Source: Crotalaria pallida
Lineage: Eukaryota; Streptophyta; Magnoliopsida; Fabales; Fabaceae
Assembly: GCA_037953625.1 (NCBI GenBank)
Contig: CM075649.1
Coordinates: forward strand, 125,733,290 to 125,797,289
Length of the DNA: 64,000 nt
Direction: 5' to 3'
This document shows positions 12,510 through 22,647 of the stretch, one piece after another. The notes below the pieces were generated by a model. The model made no database searches and was not told where the DNA came from. It worked only from the letters and a program-made list of their open reading frames with translations. The translations under genes and the position numbers were made by a program. The stretch's first letter is position 1. Each line of letters starts with the position of its first letter.

Positions 12510-13199
12510 TTGAAGAAGGAAGAGACCGAGAAGCAGTTCGCTAAATTCATGGAGGTGTTCAAGAGACTCCAAATCAATATTCCATTCGCGGAGGCTCTTG
12601 AGCAAATGCCCACTAATGCAAAGTTTATGAAGGAGCTTTTGAGCAACAAAAGGAAGATGCAAGATGATGAGACAGTCATGCTAACCGAAGAGTGAAGTGC
12701 CTTATTGCAAAAGAAGCTTCCTCAGAAACTAAAGGATCCAGGGAGTTTCACAATTCCTTGCAACATCGATGGGTTTGACATTGGGAAGGCTCTATGTGAC
12801 TTGGGGGCCAGCATCAACCTTATGCCCCTCTCTATCTTCAAGAAATTGGGTATTGGGGAGGTGAAACCAACCATGATGTGTCTACAGTTGGCGGATCGCT
12901 CCATTAAAAGACCTTATGGGAAGGTGGAAGATGTTCTTGTCAAGGTGGACAAGTTCATTTTCCCTACTGATTTTGTCATCCTGGATATGGAGGAGGATGT
13001 TGCCATTCCACTTCTCTTGGGTAGGCCATTCTTGGCAACTGGGCGAGCCCTCATTGATGTGCAACAGGGCGAGCTCAAGCTTCGCGTACATGAAGAGGAG
13101 GTTTCTTTCAATGTGTATGAGTCCATGAGCAGGCCTAATGAAGAGGAGCATTGCTTTATGGTGGATGTGATCGATGCTTTGGTCACATCTACTTTTTAG
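12510..13199 (+). pseudogene. Athila-type aspartic protease region
   Basis: Two open stretches, 12510-12695 and 12705-13199, are separated by a stop. The second has the retropepsin core with DLGASINLMP as the active-site loop and the flap and C-terminal hydrophobic motif LLGRPFLATG. The enzyme would cut the Gag-Pol polyprotein. The first stretch is the Gag-protease linker. Another stop at 13197 separates it from the RT part, so the polyprotein is broken. Confidence 0.87.
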
Positions 13200-13235
13200 A
13201 AGACGTGCTATGGGGACCAACTGGAAGCAGCATCG

Positions 13236-13978
13236 GTGCAAAGAGAGTGTGAAGAGCCAGACATTGACAAAGTGGCGTCTCAGCTGGATGCAACTTCAGA
13301 GTACACAGGTTCTCAGATCAAGGATCTGAGAAGGCATGAAAAGGAGTCCAAAACAAAACCAGAGCTGAAAACTCTTCCAACTAATCTCAGGTATGCATTT
13401 CTAGATGACTCTGATTACTATCCTGTCATAATTAATAATGCCTTAACTGAATTAGAAGCGGAAAAATTAATGAGGGTGTTAAGGAAATATAAATCTGCGA
13501 TAGGATGGAGTGTGGATGACCTTACAGGGATTAACCCCAGTTTTTGCATGCATAAGATTCTCCTTGAGGAGAATTTTAAGCCGGTCATTCAGCCTCAAAG
13601 GAGACTTAATCCCACTCTCCAAGAGGTAGTAAGAAAGGAGGTGGTAAAACTTTTAGATGCAGGAATCATTTACCCCATCTCCGATAGCACTTGGGTAAGC
13701 CCAGTGCAAGTGGTCCCTAAAAAGGGTGGTTTAACAGTGATTAAAAATGACAAGAATGGATTGATACCCACCCGCACTGTCTCAGGGTGGAGAGTTTGTA
13801 TAGATTACAGGAGATTGAATAAGGCCACCCGAAAGGACCACTTCCCTTTGCCTTAAATGGATCAAATGTTAGAGAGATTAGCTAGACATGCTTATTACTG
13901 TTTTCTTGATGGATATTCTGGTTATAATCAAATTTGTGTTGATCCTAATGATCAAGAAAAAACTGCATTCACATGCCC
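13236..13978 (+). pseudogene. pol: Athila-type RT, N-terminal part, broken
   Basis: The frame from 13236 carries the spacer before RT, then RT fingers with WVSPVQVVPKKGG and WRVCIDYRRLN. A stop at 13854-13856 interrupts it, but the same frame continues through the FLDGYSGYNQI motif, which has the first catalytic aspartate, to about 13978. There the frame changes, and the conserved block before NAPATFQRCM appears to be deleted (about 15-20 codons, estimated from the family pattern). This copy cannot make active RT. Confidence 0.87.
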
Positions 13979-15246
13979 CAGCCACTTTTCAAAGGTGCAT
14001 GCTTTCTATATTCTCTGATATGATTGAAAACTTCATAGAGGTATTTATGGATGATTTTTCAGTCTATGGGTCATCATTTGATTCATGTCTTAGTAATTTG
14101 GAAAAAGTGTTGCAAAGATGCCAAGAAACTAATCTTTTTCTTAACTGGGAAAAATGTCAATTCATGGTTAGGGAGGGGATAGTTCTAGGCCATAAAATAT
14201 CTGAAAAAGGAATTGAGGTAGATAAAGCTAAGATTGATGTAATTGAAAATCTACCTCCTCCAACAAATGTAAAGGGAATTAGAAGTTTTTTGGGTCATGC
14301 TGGTTTCTACCGGAGATTTATCAAAGATTTTTCAAAAATAGCTAAGCCCCTTTGCAATTTGTTGGAGAAGGATGTAGAGTTCAAATTTGATGATGAGTGT
14401 ATGAATGCTTTTGAAACTTTGAAGAAAAGATTAGTAACAGCTCCTATAGTGGTTGCACCCAATTGGGAAAAACCCTTTGAACTGATGAGTGATGCAAGTG
14501 ACCATGTTATAGGAGTCGTTCTAGGACAAAGAGTTGATAAAGTATTTCATACAATTTATTATGCTAGTCGTATTCTGAATAGTGCTCAAGTGCATTACAC
14601 TACTACTGAAAAGGAACTCTTAGCAGTAATTTTTGCCATGGATAAATTTCGTGCCTATCTTATAGGCTCGGAAGTCATTGTTTATACAGATCATGCTGCA
14701 CTTAGGCACCTTTTGGCTAAGCAAGATGCTAAGCCAAGACTCATAAGGTGGATCTTGCTTTTGCAAGAGTTCGATTTGGAAATTAAAGATAAAAAGGGGG
14801 TAGAGAATGTAATAGCTGATCATTTATCTAGAATTCCCTTTGAGACTAGTAATAGAGACACACAGGTTCCAATAGTGGATGAGTTCCCTGATGAACAACT
14901 CCTAGTTGCATCTGCTATGCCATGGTATGCTGATTTGGCAAATTACTTAGCAGCAAAGATCATTCCCAAAGATTTAACTTGGAAACAAAAGAAAAAGTTT
15001 TTACATGACACCAAGTTTTATTTTTGGGATGAGCCTTTTCTGTTCAGGAAAAGTGTAGATGGAGTGATTAGGAGATGTGTTGCTGAAGAAGAGATCCCTG
15101 ATATCCTTTGGCATTGTCATGCTTCACCATATGCAGGTCACTATAGCAATGAAAAAATAGCTTCCAAAGTTTTACAATGTGGCTTTTATTGGCCAACTCT
15201 TTTTAAGGATGCTAGGGACTTTGTGATGAAATGTGACAGATGCTAA
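13979..15246 (+). pseudogene. pol: Athila-type RT palm, RNase H and integrase zinc finger
   Basis: An open frame, the start of which is in the wrong frame before 13979. It carries the FMDDFSVYG catalytic motif at about 14047, the RT thumb and the GHKISEKGIEVD region. RNase H follows with SDASDHVIGVVLGQ, a TEKELLAV glutamate and YTDHAALRHLL, and ends DHLSRIP. After a linker comes the integrase HHCC finger (HCHASPYAGHY ... CDRC) at about 15111-15243. A TAA directly after the last cysteine stops the frame. Confidence 0.9.
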
Positions 15247-16190
15247 AGGATGGGTAATATTTCTAGGAAGGATGAGATGCCCCTCCAAAGTATTTTGGAG
15301 GTGGAGGTTTTTGATGTGTAGGGGATAGATTTTGTAGGCCCCTTTCCACCATCTTACAACAATAAGTATATTCTTGTGGGGGTAGAATATGTTTCTAAGT
15401 GGGTAGAGGCAATTCCCACTTCCACCAATGACTCTGCAGTTGCGATAGAATTTTTGAGAAAGAATATTTTTTGCAGGTTTGGAGTGCCAAGAGTGCTCAT
15501 TAGTGATGGTGGGAGTCACTTTTGTAATAAAGTGATGGAAAGAGTCTTGACCAAATATGGGGTGCATCACAAAATCCCCAGACTAGTGGTCAGGTTGAAG
15601 TGTCTAATAGGTCCCTTAAGAGAATCCTTGAAAAAACTGTGAATAGTTCTAAGAAGGATTGGTCTAAGAAATTAGATGATGCTCTTTGGGCATATAGGAC
15701 AACTTTCAAGGCCCCAATTGGAATGTCACCTTTTCAAGTGGTTTATGGAAAAAGTTGCCACTTGCCTGTTGAATTAGTTCATAAGGCATATTGGGCAACT
15801 AGATTTTTAAACTATGATATGCAACAAGCTGGAGAGAAGCGATTATTGCAGCTCAATGAACTTGATGAGTTTAGAGAGCAGGCATATAATACTTCTCAGA
15901 TTTTTAAAGAAAAAACGAAAAGGTGGCATGACAAGAAAATAGTCACTAAGAATTTTCATATTGGACAAAAAGTTTTAATGTATAACTCTAGACTTAAGCT
16001 TTTCCCTGTAAAGCTTAAATCTAGATAGTCAGGTCCATATATTGTTGTGCAGGTATCTCCTTTTGGTACTGTTGAAATTAAGCATCCTACAAGTGGGAAT
16101 GTATTCAAAGTGAATGGACAGCGGCTTAAGGTGTACCATGGTGAGCTGGTTGATAAGACCTCATCCACAGTGGAGCTCAAAAACCCTTAG
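15247..16190 (+). pseudogene. pol: Athila-type integrase core and C-terminal domain, broken
   Basis: The integrase core motif GIDFVGPF (catalytic Asp) is near 15323, SDGGSHF (second Asp) near 15502, and the glutamate motif near 15590. A stop at about 15318 and a frameshift near 15575 break it. The second open stretch, 15600-16028, holds the remaining core and the C-terminal region; a TAG at 16026 falls inside the GPY/F-like motif (SGPYIVV), which continues in frame to about 16190. Integrase would insert the cDNA into the genome. Confidence 0.87.
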
Positions 16191-16329
16191 TTCTTCAGAA
16201 AGTGTCATCCGTCAGGCTCGGGACGTTAAACAAGCGCTTTCTGGGAGGCAACCCAGTGGTAACCTCTTTAATATTTTTATTTTATTTTATTTTTTTAGAG
16301 TAGGATTTTTGCTTTTCAGTTTAAAAAAA

Positions 16330-16580
16330 AATGTACAGGTCTGTAGGATCACGCTTGAGCGCGCCTCCTATGCGCTCAAGTGTGCTGGTGTCACACGAGC
16401 AAAAGGGGGTGAAAATTAATTTTTAATAAGAAGAAAAATAGAGGCAACTCAGACAGATTGGCGCTCAAGCGCACGACATACCGCGCTTGAGCGCATGGGG
16501 GTTTAAAAATAAAAAAAAGGGGTTGACAGACGTGCGCCTGAGCGCACGAGTCGCACGCTCAAGCGCACGACGTCAGATGC
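16330..16580. repeat. GC-rich palindromic motif cluster downstream of integrase in A
   Basis: At least six copies of CGCTCAAGCGC, its complement CGCTTGAGCGC, or close variants lie in about 250 bp between the end of pol and the third ORF. The same motif recurs in A's LTRs (220-450; 20050-20275). GCGCT-CA-AGCGC is a 5-bp inverted repeat around CA. Confidence 0.75.
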
Positions 16581-17009
16581 TAAAATTAAAAGAGGGGTTT
16601 GAACCCTAATTTCATAACTTATTCTCCCTCTCCTCACTCGAACTCATTCCCCTTTCACCCTCTCCTCCTTCCAACAACTCCTCTCCTCCACAAACCTCCA
16701 CAAATCACCAACCCCACTTGAAACCTTCCCTAATCCGAGTTCCCCTACCCCTTCCTCTTCCTATTTGTGCATCTGTGTTGGGTTCTCTCACTTCATTCGG
16801 TTTCTCTTCTCTCCAAGGGTAAGTAATTCAATTTTTCTCTTTTACTCACTATCCTAGGTGTTAGTCACAGTTTTACTCTTGATTCTTAGTGCTGGTTGTT
16901 AGGATTAGTGATTATTGGGGAGTCTTACACTTAGATTTGAGTCTAGAACACTTTTCCTATCTAGTGCACATTAGGTGTTTGTTAAATTGTCTAGGAGAGT
17001 TTAGCCATA

Positions 17010-18146
17010 ATGTCTACTAGTAGGGACAAAGGAAAAAGACCTAGAGTGAACCCACCATCTTCATCTAGTAGGAGAGTCTTTGAACACCCGGAGGTGAAGG
17101 TTTTCTATGATAGTCAATGTAAGGGGAAAGGGATTGTTACTGAGGGTAGTATGGAAAACCCCTTTTATATTCCTAGTAATTACATTCCTTCTCGCGTCAA
17201 TTTTAACCAGTGGACCACAACTTTTACAAAAGAGCCCGATTCTGTGTTTAGTAAGTCCTTGGTGTGGGAGTTCTTTGCTCACGCTCACTATCGTGAGGTG
17301 AGAACTCCTGGTTGTCGTCTGAGTTGGGTTAGGGGGAAAGAAATTTCTTATGATCCACACACTATTGCTAGAGTTTTGGAGTTGCCAGATTACCCTGTTG
17401 ACACTGATTTTGTGGAGTATTATTGTCGTGTTTCACTTAACAATGATGATTATAATGATTTGAGAGAAGCCCTTTTTCTGGAAGGGAAAGATTGGAATTA
17501 TGGTGCTAACAATTCAGTGAAGCACGTTTATGCAAAGCACCTAGAGCCTTGGGCAAGATTCTGGGCCCACTTTATCATGCACAACATCTACCCACAGTCT
17601 CACGAGTTTGAGTGCAAACCTTCCATTCTGCGGATTGTTTATGGTATTTACGATGAGATGCATGTAGACACAGCTTGGTTGATGTCTGAGTACATTTTCC
17701 ACTTGGCTCGGGAAACCAAGCTGGGTACTTTTGGGTTACCTTGGTTGATCACCAAGCTTTGTGACGATGCTGGAGTGTATTTTGGTGATGATTTGCGCGA
17801 TTTAAGGCGCTCCGCACAGCTGACTCACAAACATCTGGAAAAATATACTAAGATTGCTAATGATGAGCTTGGTCGAGGTGCCTCGGTTGCTGCACAGGCA
17901 CCCCAGGAGGGGGTGATGGCCGATATGACTAGGATGATGGCGCGGCTGTTGCGTCGTCAGAGCAGGCATACTCAGTACTTCTAGATGGAGATGCAGAGGA
18001 ACCAGGCTCGAGATGCTCAATTGAGAGCGATGGGGGAGCAGATGGCTATCCCTTTCTCTCTTGCTCCATATACTAAGGAGGAGTTACATATGTTGAGTAA
18101 CTCTTCTTCGTCTGATGATGTGCAGGATGGGGGTGCTGCGATGTAG
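17010..18146 (+). pseudogene. Third ORF of the Athila-type element, one premature stop
   Basis: An ATG frame of 324 codons runs 17010-17984; after a TAG the same frame stays open to 18146, so the original ORF was about 378 codons. It begins with a basic, serine-rich segment (KGKRPRVNPPSSSSRRVF), then has a pattern of the kind SWVRGKEISYDPHTIARVLELP, which I associate with the family annotated as putative plant transposon protein and found downstream of pol in Athila-like elements. A methionine- and arginine-rich, probably helical, tail follows. Athila elements are known for an ORF here that was once called env-like, but I see no clear signal peptide or membrane span in this protein. Function unknown. 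Confidence 0.72.
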
Positions 18147-19785
18147 TTGGGGGATGTTTATGCTGGGTTAGGTAGTTTTTATTTGCATGGGTAGTTGATT
18201 AGGTGGTGATTTGTGGATGTTTATTGCTGAACTATTTGGTGGCTTCGTACTTTGGTACCTATGGACTTGTACCGCAAACATTTGTAGTTGTTTTTATGGT
18301 TTCGTTTCTCTCATGATTTTGGTCATTATGATTATGCTTTTTACCTGTGATATTTGTGGTGCCTCTGGCACCTTGAGGTTATTTGTTATGCAGGTGAATA
18401 AGTTTGGGGGAGAGTTCTCCCATGTGCTTTACAGGAACCGATTGCATGAGAGGGAAGTTTCCATGTTCCTTTGTTTTTGATTTTTATTTTGTATGTTAGG
18501 ATAGATTTGTTTGCTTGAGGACAAGCCACATTCTAAGTTTGGGGGAGGATAACAAAATAAAAATAAATTTTTTTGATGATGAACTTGATTTCTCCCTTGG
18601 CTTTGTGTTGGTTTGTGTTCTGGCATGAGTAGGTACTAATTCTAAGTGTTAGATTTGTTCCCTTGATAGGTTTAAATGCTTGATTGTGATTTCCGACTTG
18701 TTTTACCCAGATACTAATTGGATTTAGCTTTGAAATTTTTTGAAAATTAGTTGTTTGGCAAACTTGTTGTGAATGATTGATTAGTGAATTGTCCTTAACC
18801 AGTGAGATTTGAGCCTATACACTTGAAGGAGTAATGCTTAATGAAATTGTGATGAAACTCTTATTTCTTTCATGAGTGTTGTTCACTTTGATTGTTTGTT
18901 CTAGAACTTGACTTGTGACCTTTTCAAAATTGACAATTGATTGCATGCATGAACATGATTAAGACACTTAGTTTGGTGTTTTTGTGGCCTTCAACAAATT
19001 TTTGAGACATAATGATCCCTTAGTTGCCCATTTTGAGCTTTGAGATTTAATGATTTTCTTTGGTACCCTACATAAATTGAATTATTCTTGTGAAGTACCT
19101 TTGAAATTGTGAATGAGCAATTAAGTGGAATGTTAGAAATTGGTGAAAGTGTAAGTGATGTAAGGTTGATGTTTCTATTTCTCTTCTAAAAAAAAAAGAG
19201 CAACAAATGCGCTTTAAAAAAAATGTGAAAAGAAGGAGAGAATAGAAATAGAAAAAGAAAAAGAAAGAAAAGGAAAAATCAAGTGAATTGAGTTGTGGTT
19301 GTGATTGTGTAATTATTTCCTTGCTCATTTCATAATTTAAAAGGGATGTGTTGTGGTTTCATGATTAAGCCTTTTGTTTATCCTTTTATTCTTTTATCTC
19401 ACCTGACATTTTTAGCCATGGCCCCGTTACAAACAAATAAAGACCTTATGATTTGTGCATGCTGTCAATAAATTTAGTGGAGATGTAGGTTTATAGTCAA
19501 GCTTATGGTAACATGCTTTCATGGTTTGAACTTGAGTGAATTCATAAATATTACCCATACACATGAGAGATGTTGAGAGGTTGTGTGATCACTAATCTTT
19601 TGCTCACTTTGAGTTTGTTTTTCAACTTGTTTTCATTGAGGTGATTTGCTAGTGAAGAAAAGTATTTTGGGTAGGTGAGTTGGAATTTATGGTTAGGTTG
19701 CTATACCTTGGGAGGGGAGAATCTTAGGCTCTGAATTTTTGTTTTACTTTTGCCTGGGACATGCAAAATGCTAAGTTTGGGGGAG
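18147..19785 (+). other. Long 3' untranslated part of element A with three polypurine-like tracts
   Basis: No gene is supported. AAGTTTGGGGGAG-type tracts occur at 18400-18413, 18535-18548 and 19773-19785. Only the last abuts an LTR. An A-rich stretch lies at 19186-19280. A hydrophobic 89-codon TTG-started frame at 18211-18480 is too weak to call. Confidence 0.75.
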
Positions 19786-21184
19786 TGATTTGGGCTTAAT
19801 AAATGATATTTTTGGATGATAATTTACCCTCTTTCTTAGTTATTTTGGCTTGTTTCTCAAGTAATTGTAGGAAAAGATTGAGTTTTTATCTATTAACGAT
19901 TTGGAATGAGATCCTTTAGGATTTTGTAACTTTTTTGGTCTTAATTTCAGGTTTTGGAGCAATAATTTGGTGAATTGGAGCCGAAGGAAAAGAAACAAGT
20001 TTTGAAACTATGAAATTGGAGCAAAGAAGGGCAAAATGGTAAATTTGGTCTAGGTGCGCCCAAGCGTAGGTCATTCGCGCTCAAGTGCGTGTGGTCAGAA
20101 AGCTAATAATTGGGGTGCAAATTACTAATTCTCTCAGGTAGACGCACGTTCAAGCGCAAGGAGAGGCGCGCTCAAGCGTGCGTGGGGTCAGTCATCTAAA
20201 AAAGGGGTCAAACATCCAAATCGTGTGCAGAATGAAGAGGCGCGCTCAAGCGCGGATTCGTGCGCTCAAGCGCGTGTCGTTAAATTATAAATAACAATTT
20301 TATCTTTTCAGAATTAGATAGGGGATTTGGTTCCAAACGTTTTTAATAGGGATTTTTAGGTTTTCTGAGTTAGTTATCACGTTTTTAGAGAGAGCAATAG
20401 TGAGAGAGCTTTTGGAGGCAAGTTGAAGGATTGCACTTTGTGATTGGAGATTGGGGTAATTCCATGTCTCTCATTATGATTTTCATTATTCTTCTTTCTT
20501 CTTCTCTAATTATGTGTAACTAAACTCCTTATTGGGAACATGTGGATTTGTATGGAACCTATATAGTTTTTGTTTAATGAATTGATGTTTTTCCATTTAA
20601 GTATTGTGTTTGATTATGTTTTAATTGTTCATCATGAATTTGGTACCGTTTATGATTTGGTAATTCTAATTGAATAAGAATATTGAATTAGGATTTAGAC
20701 CTTTAATCCAACAATTCAATTGCATAGGGATATATTTATGTCTATGAATTGGGTAACTATTTAATAATTTTGCTTGAACAATAATTGGTAGATTAGGATT
20801 TAAGGCTCTACTTAAGGAATTAAGAGAGATTAAATTACTAAGAAACAAAGTTGATCTAAGAAATTAGGCGGCTTTTACCTTGCAAAATTGGTTCAATACT
20901 TAGGAAATTCATTGATTTATTAACAATTGCTTTTGGAACCTACAATGAAACATGTGCCCAAGTTTTCCCAAAACCTTTCACAACCACTTTTTAATTTGTG
21001 TTTTTGTTTTTCCTTTTAATTTAGTTTAAAATTTCAGCAATCAATTGAACTTTAATTTAAATTGCACTTAATAACTACATTTAGGTGAAAATTGTTAGAG
21101 TCTATTTTAGTCCTCGTTGGGAACGATATCCCACTTTCACTATTATTACTTGCACTATCTGGTATACTTGCTAGAACCCCAACA
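19786..21184 (+). repeat. Element A 3' LTR (1399 bp)
   Basis: Starts TGATTTGGGC directly after the polypurine run GGGGGAG and ends ...CCCCAACA. It is intact and gives the reference for the split 5' LTR. The GC-rich motif cluster is at about 20050-20275. Confidence 0.93.
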
Positions 21185-21324
21185 ACTAGCTGCCCCCAAC
21201 GAGCAGTATTTGGTTTTGCTTTTTCGACTTCTCGCTTTGGTCCCAGCGAGTGTATTATAAACCCAAAAAAAAAAGGTAATTTTGGGTTTTAGAAAAAAAA
21301 AGGGTCAAGTGATTAAATTGGGAT
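21185..21324. repeat. Upstream copy of a low-copy repeat, left part
   Basis: The stretch CTTTTTCGACTTCTCGC ... CAAGTGATTAAATTGGG closely matches 31449-31554 on the other side of the DCAF4-like gene. The repeat continues at 22398-22460 after the inserted Mutator-like element. Nature unknown; no coding sense. Confidence 0.7.
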
Positions 21325-22397
21325 GAGTTTTAGTTCCCAAACCCCAAACATTAGCCCCAACCCCCATTTTAATTGTGAAAATACTAAAATGTTCTTATCT
21401 CTTTTTTTCCTTTAAACATCTTTCTATTCCAAACCCCAAACCCCAAGACCCACACCCCATTCACTCACTCCTTTCCAATTCCCAAACCCCAAACTCCATT
21501 CACTTTCTCTCTCTCCCCTGTTCACCCTCCCTTCACCACCCTCCACCGCCGCCACCACCCTTCGCGCCGCCGCCGCCACCCTCCGCCCAACCTTCTCTTT
21601 AATATTTTTCTCTCCTATGTGTGTTATGTTCTGAACTTGACGTACGAACTGGGCCCTAATTTGCCTCATGAATGTGTGCTTGTGGAAGCCACACCAGAAT
21701 ACGATTCAACTAAGAATGCATTATTCTTATATCAGTGAACCGGGTGCTCCACGTTCATACCATAATAAGCATAATAAGTTAAGCACTATCGATGTGATTG
21801 CTCTACGGCTTAATTAAATTAATTAACTATAATAATGATGATAAAGTTTTTTTTTTCGTACTGTTAAAAAAATCCGATAAGCCAGACTCGGAATTTATTA
21901 AAATTCCGACACGGGTATGTCGGAATTTTACTAGAAAGTGAAATTTTTTTTGTTCTAGTAAAATTCCGACATATCCGTGTCGGAATTTTAATAAATTCCG
22001 AGTCTGGCCTATCGGAATTTTTTAACAGTACGAAAAAAAAACTTAAACGTATATATGTTGCTTACCTTCAACAACACGTCCACAACGTCATATGCACCTT
22101 CTTCTGAGCGTCAATGATGAAAAAGTGGAAGCTTTTGGAGAAAAAATGATAAAGATGAAGGCTTTGGAGAATGAGAGAGATTGGGGTAGAGGAACATGAA
22201 GAGTTTATGGAGGTTTCTTGGTTATGAAGGTGAAAGGTTGATGGGGTTTAGGTTTTAGATAAATTAGGAATGAGGTTTGTGGCTAATGGGGTTTGGGAAT
22301 TAAGTTTTGGAGGAAAATTATTAAGTAAGGGCATTTCAGTATTTTTACTATTAAATTGGGGTTTGGGGCTAATACCTGGGGCCGGGAACTAAAACTC
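21325..22397. mobile_element. Non-autonomous Mutator-like element (1073 bp)
   Basis: Terminal inverted repeats start GAGTTTTAGTTCCC and run about 67 bp with scattered differences (21325-21391 against 22330-22397). The flanks AATTGGGAT (21316-21324) and AATTGAGAT (22398-22406) are a 9-bp duplication with one mismatch. The homologous repeat at 31547-31557 lacks the insert and serves as a related empty site. A 9-bp duplication with long inverted repeats is the mark of the Mutator superfamily. No transposase is seen. The interior has CCAAACCCC-rich arms, proline-rich low-complexity DNA (21530-21600) and a separate hairpin. Confidence 0.8.
21844..22044. repeat. Near-perfect long hairpin inside the Mutator-like element
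   Basis: Arms 21844-21935 and 21954-22044 are reverse complements with only a few mismatches; the loop is about 18 nt (21936-21953). The arms begin with ten Ts then CGTACTGTTA and contain repeated ATTCCGAC/GTCGGAAT blocks. It resembles a foldback or MITE nested in the larger element; no convincing target duplication is visible. If transcribed it would make a ~90-bp double-stranded RNA. Confidence 0.85.
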
Positions 22398-22406
22398 AAT
22401 TGAGAT

Positions 22407-22647
22407 TAATAAACTAAAACCCAAACTCAAATAGGGTTAGAAAACAACTCGCAAGTAAAATGGGTTTCTATTAAGATGGGCTTAAGGTAGGTCTGTGTAA
22501 CCTCTAACCTGTTGCTGTTATTCCGCCGCATAAAATCGGTGACTCTATAAGCTTTGGTTTCTGTTGTTCTGTTAATCCGTTTCCTCGTCCGACAAAACAA
22601 ACTTTACGCTATTAGGTCTTTGTCACTTGTTCCAAATCAACGCAGTT
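22407..22647 (+). promoter_or_regulatory. Probable promoter and 5' UTR of the DCAF4-like gene
   Basis: Only 241 bp separate the Mutator-like element's right duplication from the start codon, so the upstream regulatory region probably includes or has been moved by that element. No clear TATA box was identified. Confidence 0.4.

Larger units (their letters stand above)
1..21184 (+). mobile_element. Element A: degenerate Athila-type Ty3/gypsy LTR retrotransposon
   Basis: Seen: positions 1-687 plus 10034-10705 match the continuous LTR at 19786-21184, so element B split the 5' LTR. Position 1 corresponds to 19835, so about 49 bp of the 5' LTR lie outside the window. The order is LTR, tRNA-Asp-type primer site, gag, protease, RT, RNase H, integrase, an extra downstream ORF, a long 3' untranslated part, a polypurine tract and the LTR. 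Known: this order, the Gag type and the tRNA-Asp primer fit the Athila lineage of plant Ty3/gypsy elements. Every main reading frame carries stops or frameshifts, so this copy looks dead. The target duplication cannot be checked because the left end is missing; ACTAG follows the 3' LTR. Confidence 0.92.

Noticed and set aside
18211..18480. Hydrophobic 89-codon frame after the third ORF, a possible membrane protein
   Set aside because: TTG start, T-rich DNA gives hydrophobic residues by chance, no family resemblance.
21375..21602. Proline-rich 75-codon ORF in the Mutator-like element
   Set aside because: CCG/CCA low-complexity DNA; no start context or domain.
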